From the NCBI RefSeq assembly GCF_900188455.1, contig NZ_FZOL01000001.1, positions 248,001 to 312,000 on the forward strand: 64,000 nucleotides of DNA. Direction: 5' to 3'. Positions 38,819 to 46,359 of this stretch are shown piece after piece; position 1 is the stretch's first letter, and each line of letters begins with the position of its first letter. Below the pieces are notes generated by a model. The model made no database searches. It was not told where the DNA came from and saw only the letters and a list, made by a program, of their open reading frames with translations. The position numbers and the translations under genes were made by a program. The DNA comes from Pseudomonas japonica. GTDB lineage: Bacteria; Pseudomonadota; Gammaproteobacteria; Pseudomonadales; Pseudomonadaceae.

Positions 38819-40036
38819 ATGTCCGCTACCCCCAACGCCCAGGCCGCGCCGGATGCGCGTGCGCAGTTTCTCGCCGTGCTGGCCGAGAGCCTGCAACAGC
38901 AGTCCTTCGTCAAGCTGGTGCTGGCCCGTCATGTCGGCAGCGAAGCCGACCTGCAGCGCATCACCGCCAAGCCGCTGACGGTCAAGGGCACGCCGAGCCT
39001 GCAGTTTGTGCACCGCTACAAGACCCGCGACATCACCCGCAACCTGCCGCTGGAGCAAGCCCAGGCGCAGATCGGCGAATGGCTGCCGGGCGCGTTCCGC
39101 AATGCCCACCTGCTGACCCTGGCCGACGAGGTGCAACTGGAGTTCAGCAAGAAGGGCAAGCCGATGCTGCACCGCAACGCCGCGCAGCAGGTGCGCCAGG
39201 CCGCGGGCGACGAGCATGACCGCGAGAAGAAGCGCTACCTGGAACTGAGCCGGCCGTTCCTCCACGACCTCGGCGTGACCGACAGGCAGCAGGCGCTGAT
39301 CCCGGCCATGTCGCGCAAGTGGAAGCAGATCAACAAATTCATCGAAGTGTTCTCCCATGCCTTCACCAGCGTGGCGCTGCCGACTGAGCAGCCGGTGCGG
39401 GTGGCGGACTTCGGCTCGGGTAAGGGCTACCTGACCTTCGCCATCCACGACTACCTGTGCAATACCCAGCAGCGCCAGGCGCAGGTCACCGGCGTCGAGT
39501 TGCGCGCGGACATGGTCGAGCTGTGCAACGCCGCCGCCGGCCGCCTGGAGCATCCGGGCCTGGTGTTCGAGCAGGGTGACGTGCGCAGCGTGGTCCCGGC
39601 CGAGATCGACGTGATGATCGCCCTGCATGCCTGCGACATCGCCACCGACTACGCGATCCACACCGGTATCCGCACGGGCGCGGCGATCATCATGTGCTCG
39701 CCGTGCTGCCACAAGCAGATCCGCCCGCAACTGCACAGCCCGGGCCTGCTCAAGCCGATGCTGCAATACGGCCTGCACCTGGGCCAGCAGGCGGAAATGC
39801 TCACCGACAGCCTGCGCGCGCTGTACCTGGAAGCCTGTGGCTACGAGGTCAAGGTGTTCGAGTTCATCTCGCTGGAGCACACCAGCAAGAACAAGATGAT
39901 CCTCGCCACCAGGCGGCGCGAGGCCGGCGATCCGAGCGCGCTGCTGGCGAAGATCGCCGAGTTGAAAGCGTTCTACGGGGTGACCGAGCATTGCCTGGAG
40001 ACGTTGCTGCGGGCGGATGGCTTGATTGCCGGGTGA
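38819..40036 (+). CDS. Class I SAM-dependent methyltransferase
   Basis: 405 residues. The SAM-binding motif I is VRVADFGSGKGYLTFAIHDY at about residue 195, followed by VTGVELRADMVELCN (motif II acid) and MIALHACDIATDYAIHTGI. The conserved CSPCCHKQIRPQ after that is characteristic of a family of uncharacterised RNA-methyltransferase-like proteins. The N-terminal 190 residues (AKPLTVKGTPSLQFVHRYKT) form a separate domain that may bind RNA. The substrate is unknown. Confidence 0.8.
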   Translation: MSATPNAQAAPDARAQFLAVLAESLQQQSFVKLVLARHVGSEADLQRITAKPLTVKGTPSLQFVHRYKTRDITRNLPLEQAQAQIGEWLPGAFRNAHLLTLADEVQLEFSKKGKPMLHRNAAQQVRQAAGDEHDREKKRYLELSRPFLHDLGVTDRQQALIPAMSRKWKQINKFIEVFSHAFTSVALPTEQPVRVADFGSGKGYLTFAIHDYLCNTQQRQAQVTGVELRADMVELCNAAAGRLEHPGLVFEQGDVRSVVPAEIDVMIALHACDIATDYAIHTGIRTGAAIIMCSPCCHKQIRPQLHSPGLLKPMLQYGLHLGQQAEMLTDSLRALYLEACGYEVKVFEFISLEHTSKNKMILATRRREAGDPSALLAKIAELKAFYGVTEHCLETLLRADGLIAG

Positions 40037-40072
40037 GCGGGGGGAACGTCTCGCTCACCCGGTTTGCGGCCC

Positions 40073-40909
40073 TTACTTGCGGGTCGAGAACATCACATCG
40101 AAGACCTGTCCGCCCAGTCCGTACCAGAACTGCAGGGTGGGCCGTGGTACCAGCTTGACGCCCGGTAGCGCCATGGCGATCAGCCCTTGGTAGGCAGGAT
40201 CGCCAAAGCCGGTGTAGGCCTCAGGCGGTACGATGAACTCATACGCCTCTCCCGGCGTCCCGATGAACTCGATCTGCCAGTGGTTGACAGGCCTCAAACT
40301 ACCCCCCTGTAGGATTGCGTCGACCTGAAACTCGAAGACAACCGGATGGTAATCCCGGATATTTTCGATGGGATCGATTCTGACGGTGAGGCCATCCGGG
40401 TAGTCTTCCGGTTTCAGGGTATCCCCGTGCTTCAGGTCGGCGACGATCATCTCACCATCTACCAACGCTTTGGCGAGATGAGCGTTGAAACTCCTGCCGA
40501 CTTCCACGCGGCCATCCGGCAGTGTGACCTCGCATTCGACCAGGACATCTTTGCCGACGTCCTCTCTCAGCCAGCTATCGGGGATCCTCAGGCTGGTGTT
40601 CACTTGCCCGTCGCCGAACAGGGTGAAGTCAAGAGTGCGTGGGTTGCTTCCATCATGGGGTGTCCAGCGCAGCAGGAGTTTCGAGTTGGCGGGCATTCCC
40701 AGGGTTTCGATCTCGATCATCTTCGGAAAGCCTGCCTGCACCGTTTCCTCGGGCAGGATCAGGCCCCACGGGGCCATCTCGATCATGTCGATGTGATAGT
40801 TGACGTACTGACACCAGACGCGGGTCTGGAACGGTATCTGCGAGCTGTCTTCCGGATGATGCTGGAACAGGCCGCGGTAGGTCGGGTCGTTCGGTAGGGT
40901 CTTGTGCAT
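40073..40909 (-). CDS. Unknown 278-residue protein, duplicate copy 1
   Basis: 278 residues, start MHKTLPNDPTYRGLFQHHPE with GAGGAG upstream. No signal peptide, no membrane helix, and many alternating beta-strand segments (NSKLLLRWTPHDGSNPRTL, VLVECEVTLPDGRVEVGRS), giving a beta-sandwich look. I do not recognise the family. A close paralogue starts exactly 1119 bp downstream in coordinates (41192-42028) and shares both termini and the leader. The main differences are in the central third (VDAILQGGSLRPVNHW versus IEAVTQSGSLRPLNHW). Codon use resembles the host but the duplicated layout suggests an accessory locus. Confidence 0.7.
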   Translation of the reverse strand: MHKTLPNDPTYRGLFQHHPEDSSQIPFQTRVWCQYVNYHIDMIEMAPWGLILPEETVQAGFPKMIEIETLGMPANSKLLLRWTPHDGSNPRTLDFTLFGDGQVNTSLRIPDSWLREDVGKDVLVECEVTLPDGRVEVGRSFNAHLAKALVDGEMIVADLKHGDTLKPEDYPDGLTVRIDPIENIRDYHPVVFEFQVDAILQGGSLRPVNHWQIEFIGTPGEAYEFIVPPEAYTGFGDPAYQGLIAMALPGVKLVPRPTLQFWYGLGGQVFDVMFSTRK

Positions 40910-41060
40910 TTCAGACTCCTCGGGCGCTTTTCAAGGGCCCGCAAGAAGGCTGGAGACACGGGCGCCGTACCCGTGAAAGGAAAAAGGGGATGCGATATCG
41001 GCCCCGTTCATCGGCGTGATAGCGACAACGGGACGACTCTGCCAGGACGCGGAAGGAAGG

Positions 41061-41088
41061 ACCCGACGGGTGTCGGGTCGTTTTCGAA
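41061..41088. terminator. Hairpin terminator in the P1 leader
   Basis: Stem ACCCGAC, loop GGGT, GTCGGGT followed by CGTTTT (plus strand). It would end the minus-strand small-gene remnant transcript or plus-strand read-through. An identical hairpin occurs 1119 bp away at 42180. Confidence 0.6.
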
Positions 41089-41095
41089 GTGTAGG

Positions 41096-41191
41096 TCAGT
41101 CGATCGGGATGCTCACGGTGGATCTGGCCAGGGCGACGGAGAGCAGCGCCTTGCCGATCTTCAGGTCGAGTTGGGCGCTGGTGAACTGGCC
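41096..41191 (-). pseudogene. Remnant of the small-gene 3' end
   Basis: The last about 30 codons of the small gene found intact-length at 42.2-42.8 kb: QLDLKIGKALLSVALARSTV then SIPID and TGA at 41096-41098. The 5' part is missing; homology stops about 8 bp before the stop of the second 278-codon gene, marking the duplication junction. Confidence 0.65.
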
Positions 41192-42028
41192 CTACTTGCG
41201 GGTCGAGAACATCACATCGAAGGTCATCCCGCCCAGTCCGTACCAGAACTGCTGGTTGGGTCGCGGTATCAGCTTGACGCTCGGTATCGCCTTGGCGACC
41301 AGCGCCCGGTAAGCCGGATCGCCAAAGCCGGTGTAGGCCTCTGGCGGCACGATGAACTCATACGCCTCACCCGGCGTCCCGGTGAACTCGATCTGCCAAT
41401 GGTTCAGAGGCCTCAAACTACCACTCTGGGTGACCGCTTCGATGAGCAACTCGAAGAGAACCGGGTGGCGATCCTGGATATTGCCGATGGGGTCGATCCT
41501 GACGGCGAGGCCACCCGGGTAGTCTTCCGGTTTCAGGGTATCCCCGTTCTTCAGGTCGGCGACGGTCAGCGCACCGCCCACCAAGGCTTTGGCGAGATGA
41601 GCGTCGAAGCTTCTGCCGACTTCCACGCGGCCATCCGGCAAGGTGACCTCACACTCGACCAATACATCCTTGCCGACGTCCTCTATCAGCCAGTCATCGG
41701 GAATCTTCAGGCTGGTGTTCACTTGCCCGTCGCCGGGCAGGATGACATCAAGAGTGCGTGGAGTGCTTCCATCATGGGGTGTCCAGCGCAGCAGGAGTTT
41801 CGAGTTGGCGGGCATTCCCAGGGTTTCGATCTCGATCAGATAGGGAAAGTTTGCCTGCAACGTTTCTGCGGGCAGAATCAGGCCCCACGGCGCCACCTCG
41901 ATCAGGTCGATGCGGGTAGCGAAGTACTGACACCAGACACGGGTCTGGAACGGTATCTGCGAGCTGTCTTCCGGATGATGCTGGAACAGGCCGCGGTAGG
42001 TCGGGTCGTTCGGTAGGGTCTTGTGCAT
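41192..42028 (-). CDS. Unknown 278-residue protein, duplicate copy 2
   Basis: Same length and same ends as the gene at 40073-40909 (N terminus MHKTLPNDPTYRGLFQHHPE; C terminus FDVMFSTRK), with scattered substitutions, for example YFATRIDLIEVAPWGLILPA where copy 1 has YVNYHIDMIEMAPWGLILPE. The leader upstream of the start is almost base-identical for nearly 290 bp. Both reading frames are intact, so both copies may be used. No known function. Confidence 0.7.
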   Translation of the reverse strand: MHKTLPNDPTYRGLFQHHPEDSSQIPFQTRVWCQYFATRIDLIEVAPWGLILPAETLQANFPYLIEIETLGMPANSKLLLRWTPHDGSTPRTLDVILPGDGQVNTSLKIPDDWLIEDVGKDVLVECEVTLPDGRVEVGRSFDAHLAKALVGGALTVADLKNGDTLKPEDYPGGLAVRIDPIGNIQDRHPVLFELLIEAVTQSGSLRPLNHWQIEFTGTPGEAYEFIVPPEAYTGFGDPAYRALVAKAIPSVKLIPRPNQQFWYGLGGMTFDVMFSTRK

Positions 42029-42179
42029 TTCAGACTCCTCGGGCGCTTTTCAAGGGCCCGCAAGAAGGCTGGAGACACGGGCGCCGTACCCGTGAAAGGA
42101 AAAAGGGGATGCGATATCGGCCCCGTTCATCGGCGTGATAGCGACAACGGGACGACTCTGCCAGGACGCGGAAGGAAGA

Positions 42180-42203
42180 ACCCGACGGGTGTCGGGTCGT
42201 TTT
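42180..42203. terminator. Hairpin terminator in the P2 leader
   Basis: Stem ACCCGAC (42180-42186), loop GGGT, GTCGGGT (42191-42197) then CGTTTT. On the minus strand the same stem is followed by TCTTCCTT, so it could stop the small gene just upstream (stop at 42215). Confidence 0.6.
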
Positions 42204-42214
42204 CGAAGTGTAGG

Positions 42215-42458
42215 TCAGTCGATTGGGATGCTCACGGTGGATCTGGCCAGGGCGACGGACAGCAGCGCCTTGCCGATCTTCAGGTCGAGCTGGGCGCCGG
42301 TGAGCAGGTCCTGGTTGCTTGGCATCGGTTGCAGCGGAAGCAGGTAAAGCGCGCGGATGGCGCTGTCCAGGTGCTGGTCGGCGATGCGCACGGCCTGGTC
42401 GTGGGTGAGGCCGGGGCGGAGGGAGAACGCGGGGGGGATCGGGGACGCGCTTTTTCAT
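42215..42458 (-). pseudogene. Small gene, copy B, frameshifted in a G/C homopolymer
   Basis: From ATG 42458 (AGGAG upstream, MKKRVPDPP) to TGA 42215 (ending SIPID). Length 244 nt, not a multiple of 3. Compared with copy A at 42548-42799, two bases are missing in the run of seven G (minus-strand C) at 42431-42437, so the frame changes after about codon 9 and the intended SLRPGLTHDQAVRIADQHLD is out of frame with the start. If restored it would encode 81 residues. Slippage in this run could also be a phase switch; a sequencing error cannot be excluded. Confidence 0.65.
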
Positions 42459-42590
42459 GGTGACTCCTGACGTCTTCCAGAGGGAGTTGCCACGCTTCGC
42501 TGCTAACGAATGGGTGGCGACTGTATGCGGGTAGCAGACCGAGGACGTCAGAACCCGGCGCACCCGAAGGTGCCCACACATACAGCCGCC
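42459..42590 (-). promoter_or_regulatory. Structured leader of small gene copy B
   Basis: Contains an outer stem CTGACGTC (42467-42474) with GACGTCAG (42544-42551), an inner stem GTTGCCAC (42486-42493) with GTGGCGAC (42514-42521), and a GCACC-CGAA-GGTGC hairpin (about 42560-42573). In gene orientation the 3' strand of the outer stem runs straight into AGGAG, the ribosome site. The same architecture with a different outer-stem sequence precedes copy A. Confidence 0.7.
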
Positions 42591-42799
42591 ATGAAAGGTG
42601 CCAGCGCCTTGCCGATCTTCAGGTCGAGCTGGGCGCCGGTGAGCAGGTCCTGGTTGCTTGGCATCGGTTGCAGCGGGAGCAGGTAGAGCGCGCGGATGGC
42701 GCTGTCCAGGTGCTGGTCGGCGATGCGTATGGCCTGGTCGTGGGTGAGGCCGGGGCGGAGGGAGAGCGTGGGGGGTGGATCGGGGACGATCTTCTTCAT
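42548..42799 (-). CDS. Small gene, copy A (chimeric 3' end)
   Basis: 83 residues from ATG 42799 with AGGAG seven bases upstream: MKKIVPDPPPTLSLRPGLTH then DQAIRIADQHLDSAIRALYL. The first 65 codons match copy B, but after LDLKIGKAL the sequence changes to APFMAAVCVGTFGCAGF and stops, because the 3' end runs into the structured leader of copy B. It is therefore a recombination product. Short proteins starting with a VPDPP-type motif are common in pseudomonads; I cannot name the family with confidence. Confidence 0.6.
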   Translation of the reverse strand: MKKIVPDPPPTLSLRPGLTHDQAIRIADQHLDSAIRALYLLPLQPMPSNQDLLTGAQLDLKIGKALAPFMAAVCVGTFGCAGF

Positions 42800-42960
42800 G
42801 GTGACTCCTAGTGCCGGTTGACTGGAGTCGCCACGCTTCGCCGCTAAACGAATGGGTGGCGACTGTATGCGGGTTAGCAGACCGAGGGCACTAGAACCCG
42901 GCGCACCCGAAGGTGCCCACACATACAGCCGCCATAACAGGTGCTGGAGGGTCTAGTGCT
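42800..42960 (-). promoter_or_regulatory. Structured leader of small gene copy A
   Basis: Outer stem CTAGTGCC (42808-42815) with GGCACTAG (42887-42894); inner stem GTCGCCAC (42827-42834) with GTGGCGAC (42856-42863), both perfect; distal hairpin GCACC (42903-42907), loop CGAA, GGTGC (42912-42916). A further GTCTAGTGCT segment (42951-42960) could pair with GGCACTAGAACC as an alternative. The outer stem borders the Shine-Dalgarno sequence. Confidence 0.72.
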
Positions 42961-42970
42961 GTTCGGACTG

Positions 42971-43013
42971 CTAATCCGGTCGTTGATTTGGCAACGACCG
43001 GCGGAGATTAGGC
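42971..43013. other. Long hairpin upstream of leader A
   Basis: CCGGTCGTTG (42976-42985) and CAACGACCGG (42992-43001) form a perfect 10-bp stem with a 6-nt loop, extended by CTAAT/ATTAG outside. It may be a terminator insulating the cassette, or part of the leader RNA. Confidence 0.6.
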
Positions 43014-43145
43014 AGCGTTTCCACAGGACGCAACCGCCAGGCGGGGGCGGGGAGTATGCTTGGGAAATTGCCTACAAGAAAGTCGGAGATGGGTGAATTT
43101 TCGTGGCGGAATGCGACAGGTTTTTGCTGTTTTCAATGGTGTCAT
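43014..43145. other. Gene-free spacer
   Basis: About 130 bp between the leader hairpin and the MITE-like repeat. It is lower in GC than its surroundings (for example GGTTTTTGCTGTTTTCAATG). I see no gene in it. Confidence 0.4.
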
Positions 43146-43520
43146 TGCCGCATGTGTATCTACGCAAATTTGCTGGTCTGGCGGGAAACTGCATCAAGGC
43201 GGTCAGGTGCTTGTCTTGAGTGTTGCAGCGCTCTGAAGATCGAGCGCCGCCCGCGCGGCGCATCGCGAGCACGCTCGCTCCTACATTTTTTGCAACGTGC
43301 CATGGCCTGTGGGATAGGCGTCGCCAGCCTTTGTCGCTTGTCGATTTATCGCGGGGAAGCCTTTCGGGTCGACACGATACCGCGTCGTGCAAACAAGGCG
43401 GTCAACCATGGCCTGTCAGGCATAGGTACGTTGCAAAAAATGTAGGAGCGAGCGAGCTCGCGATGCGCCGCGCGGGCGGCGCTCGATCTGGAGGGCGCTG
43501 CAGGGCTCAAGACAGGCACT
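43146..43520. mobile_element. MITE-like element, copy 1 (right end truncated)
   Basis: About 375 bp with long inverted arms (for example GAAGATCGAGCGCCGCCCGC on the left and its near complement GCGGGCGGCGCTCGATCTGG on the right) around a 131-bp core (43298-43428). It matches the element at 51641-52091, but the core is in the opposite orientation and the outermost 70 bp of the right arm are missing. It ends 5 bp from the stop of the TonB receptor gene. It encodes no transposase. Confidence 0.7.
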
Positions 43521-43524
43521 GGTG

Positions 43525-46080
43525 TCAGAAGAACCGCGTCACACTCACCTTGGCATTGCGCCCCACGCTGTACACGTTGTCGTCGCTGAGCATCGGCGCG
43601 TAATCGCGGTTGAACATGTTGTCCAGGGTGAAGTTGACCTCGGTGCCCTTCAGGTACGGCTGCTGCGGCTTCCAGCTGGCGAACAGGCCCTGGACGTTGT
43701 AGGCGTCGTTGGCGCGATGGTCGAAGAAGGTGTCACCCGAAGCACTGCCCAGGTCGCCCGGGCCGTACTTGTCGCTGGGCAGGCGATCGGTCTGGCGGAC
43801 CCACAGGCCTTTCCAGCCGACCACGGCATCCCACTGGGGAATCTTCACCCCCAGGCGCGCCACCCACTTCGGCGCCGGCACATCCTGGGCCCAGACATCC
43901 CGAGCCCACGGGTTGGTGTAGGCACCTTCGTGCTTGCCAGTCATCCAGGTGTAGGACAGGGTGCCGAACAGGTAGGTCGAGTCGTAGAAGCTCTCCACCT
44001 CGAAGCCCTTGTAGGTCACCCCGTCGAGGTTGCGGTAGTTGCCGATCAGGTAGTTGCCGCAGGTCTTGCCGATGCTGCCGCCGACCACGTTCTGCGCCTG
44101 GCATTCGACACCCAGGTTCTTGAAGATCTCGTCCTTGACCTTGTTGTGGAACAGGGTGGTGCGCACCTGCAGGTTGTCGTCGCCGGTGAACAGTCCGGAG
44201 AAGTCGGTGACGTTGCCGGCGCGCAGGGCGGTGATGCGCTCGGGGTCGAGGTCGCGACTGGTGGCGCTGCGCGTGCTGGCCGCGCTCTGCACCTCGTACT
44301 GCTCGTCGATCACCGGTGCGCGCCAGGTCTTCGAGTAGTCGGCGAAGAACGCGGTATCGTCGGTGGCCCGCCAGAACAGCGACAGGCGCGGCGACCAGCC
44401 GGTGTAGGTCTTGGCGCCATAGTCATGCCCGGCGGCGGCGACGTTGTAGTACGGCGCGTCGTTCTGCTCACCGCGGTTGCGCACATGGTCGTAGCGCAGC
44501 GACGGGGTGATGGTCACCTGGCCGAGGGTGATGGCGTCCTGCACGTAGGCACTGTTGGTGTCGACCTTGCCGTGGGGCATGAACCCCGGCTGGAAGTGGC
44601 CGTAGTTGTAGTTCCTGGTGTTGTACGTGGCGCCGGGCATCCACATTTCGGTCTCGCGGACATGGCGGTGCAGTTCGACACCGGTGGTCAGCGAGTGCTG
44701 CAGCGCGCCGGTATCGAACTGGGCGGTGTTGCGCACTTCGAAATTGCGGTCCTTGTAGTCGGTCTGCATGCGCCGGCCGCCGCTGGCGAGCTGGAAGAAC
44801 GCCGTGGCACTGCGTTTGTCGGTCTGGTCGACATCGGACTCGGAGTACTTCACCTCCAGGTTGACCAGCGGATTGTCCACCGGCTGGTAGCGGTACTTGG
44901 CCGACCAGGTGGTGTCGAGGGTCTCGCGGTGGGCGAGGTAGCGGCGGATCGCTTCGTCGTAGCCGTAGCGGTCGATGTTGGCCTGGGTCGGCGGCGTGGC
45001 GTAGTTGGTCGACGAGTAGCGGGTCATGCGTTCGTTCTTCGAGCGCGAGTAGGACAGGCCGAGGGACTGTTCCTCGTCGAACTGGACGTTCAGCTTGAAC
45101 AGACCGCCTTCCAGGTCCTGGGCGCTGTCGGGCAGGCGCTTGGGATTGATCGGGTACTGGTTGCGCTCGTCGGGCAACGATGAGGCCAGCTTGAAGTCGT
45201 CGCCATCACGCTTGGTCAGGTAGACCAGGCCGTCGATGCGGCGGTCTTCGGTGCGGCCGAACAGCGCCGAGCTGTACACCTGCTGATGGTCGTTGCTGGA
45301 GTAGCCGTACTTGAGCATGGCGCCGCTGTCGCGGCCTTCCTGGAGCAGGTCCGGGGCATCCTTGGTGGTCATGTGCACGCTGCCGCCCAGGCCGGCGTTG
45401 CCGACGAAGGGCGAGTGCGGGCCTTTCTCCACCTCGATGCTCTTGATCAGTTCCGGCTCGATGAACATCGTGCCTTGCTGGTAGCGCTCGAAACCGGTCT
45501 TGGTGGCGCCGTCGACGGTCAGTTGCACGTCCTCGGCGTCGCCCATGCCCCAGATGTTGATGGTCTGCCCGCCGGGCAGCATGGAGCCACCCATTTCCAC
45601 GCCGGGCAGGGTGCTCAGCAGGCTGGGGACGTTGTTCGCCTGTTCGCGGTCGATGTCGCGCTGGGTCAGGGTCGAGCGGCCGACGGTGGCCGGGGTCACT
45701 TCCTGGCCGTTGCCGACGATGCTCATGGCGCCGAGCTGGATGCTGGTGTTGGCGTTGCCGGCGGGCGTGGTTTCGCTGTCCTTGGCCCGCACCACGTAGG
45801 TGCTGCCGACCTTGACCAGGGTGAAGCCACTGCTGGCCAGCAGGCGGGTGATGGCCTCCTCGGCGCTGAACTGGCCGTTGAGGGCCGGGGCCGAGACGTT
45901 GCGCAGCAGCGCCTCGTCGAACAGCAGTTGCACCTTGGCCTGCTGTGCCACCTGGCTCAGCGAAGTGGCCAGCGGCTGCGCCGGCAATTGCAACTGCACG
46001 GGTGCGGCCTGGGCCTGCAGGCTCAGGGCCAGGCACACGGCAAGCAGCGATGGCTTGGAAGCTCGAAACGCACGAAACAT
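43525..46080 (-). CDS. TonB-dependent receptor with STN signalling domain
   Basis: 851 residues from ATG 46080 (MFRAFRASKPSLLAVCLALS). Signal peptide, then an STN domain (LPAQPLATSLSQVAQQAKVQ ... FTLVKVGSTYVV, about residues 27-95), a TonB-box/plug region (GRSTLTQRDIDREQANNVPS) and a 22-strand barrel ending RNAKVSVTRFF with the terminal Phe. Together with the adjacent FecR-like and ECF sigma genes this is a FecA-type signalling receptor that reports ligand binding to the anti-sigma. Barrel sequence is closest in style to haem receptors, but no haemophore gene (hasA) is present, so a siderophore ligand is also possible. Confidence 0.82.
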   Translation of the reverse strand: MFRAFRASKPSLLAVCLALSLQAQAAPVQLQLPAQPLATSLSQVAQQAKVQLLFDEALLRNVSAPALNGQFSAEEAITRLLASSGFTLVKVGSTYVVRAKDSETTPAGNANTSIQLGAMSIVGNGQEVTPATVGRSTLTQRDIDREQANNVPSLLSTLPGVEMGGSMLPGGQTINIWGMGDAEDVQLTVDGATKTGFERYQQGTMFIEPELIKSIEVEKGPHSPFVGNAGLGGSVHMTTKDAPDLLQEGRDSGAMLKYGYSSNDHQQVYSSALFGRTEDRRIDGLVYLTKRDGDDFKLASSLPDERNQYPINPKRLPDSAQDLEGGLFKLNVQFDEEQSLGLSYSRSKNERMTRYSSTNYATPPTQANIDRYGYDEAIRRYLAHRETLDTTWSAKYRYQPVDNPLVNLEVKYSESDVDQTDKRSATAFFQLASGGRRMQTDYKDRNFEVRNTAQFDTGALQHSLTTGVELHRHVRETEMWMPGATYNTRNYNYGHFQPGFMPHGKVDTNSAYVQDAITLGQVTITPSLRYDHVRNRGEQNDAPYYNVAAAGHDYGAKTYTGWSPRLSLFWRATDDTAFFADYSKTWRAPVIDEQYEVQSAASTRSATSRDLDPERITALRAGNVTDFSGLFTGDDNLQVRTTLFHNKVKDEIFKNLGVECQAQNVVGGSIGKTCGNYLIGNYRNLDGVTYKGFEVESFYDSTYLFGTLSYTWMTGKHEGAYTNPWARDVWAQDVPAPKWVARLGVKIPQWDAVVGWKGLWVRQTDRLPSDKYGPGDLGSASGDTFFDHRANDAYNVQGLFASWKPQQPYLKGTEVNFTLDNMFNRDYAPMLSDDNVYSVGRNAKVSVTRFF

Positions 46081-46171
46081 GAATTCCCCCACTACGGCCA
46101 AAGGCCAAAAAAAGACGGTGTCGACGGCGCAGTCGGGGAGGAAGACGCGGGGCGCGGGAAAACCCTCACAT

Positions 46172-46190
46172 GCGAATGAAAAATATTCTC
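46172..46190 (-). promoter_or_regulatory. Possible Fur box upstream of the TonB receptor
   Basis: On the minus strand GAGAATATTTTTCATTCGC matches 12 of 19 positions of the Fur consensus. It lies about 95 bp upstream of the receptor start. Weak on its own; it is supported by a second candidate upstream of the sigma gene. Confidence 0.45.
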
Positions 46191-46214
46191 AGGTTTTTGA
46201 CGGTCACGTCCCCC

Positions 46215-46335
46215 GTAGGAGCGCGGCTTGTCGTGTGACGAACCACCACGAAAGGACCGCGCAGCGGTCCCAGCCCGGCCAATCAGGGTTCTGGGACCGC
46301 TTTGCGGTCCTTTCGCGGGCAAGCCGCGCTCCTAC
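46215..46335. repeat. REP pair with variant unit
   Basis: The left unit reads GTAGGAGCGCGGCTTG then TCGTGTGACGAACCAC, the same variant as at 8.56 kb; the right unit is canonical (GCAAGCCGCGCTCCTAC). It lies between the receptor and the anti-sigma gene. Confidence 0.8.
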
Positions 46336-46359
46336 GGTGGGGGGAGGGGCAGTGTGGTT

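Noticed and set aside
42030..42581. 183-codon minus-strand frame through small gene copy B
   Set aside because: It results from the frameshift in the G run: the N terminus reads in the leader and most of it is out of frame with the homologous copy A.
43056..43445. 129-codon ORF in the repeat region
   Set aside because: Lies across the non-coding MITE-like element; no ribosome site of note and no conservation with copy 2 as protein.
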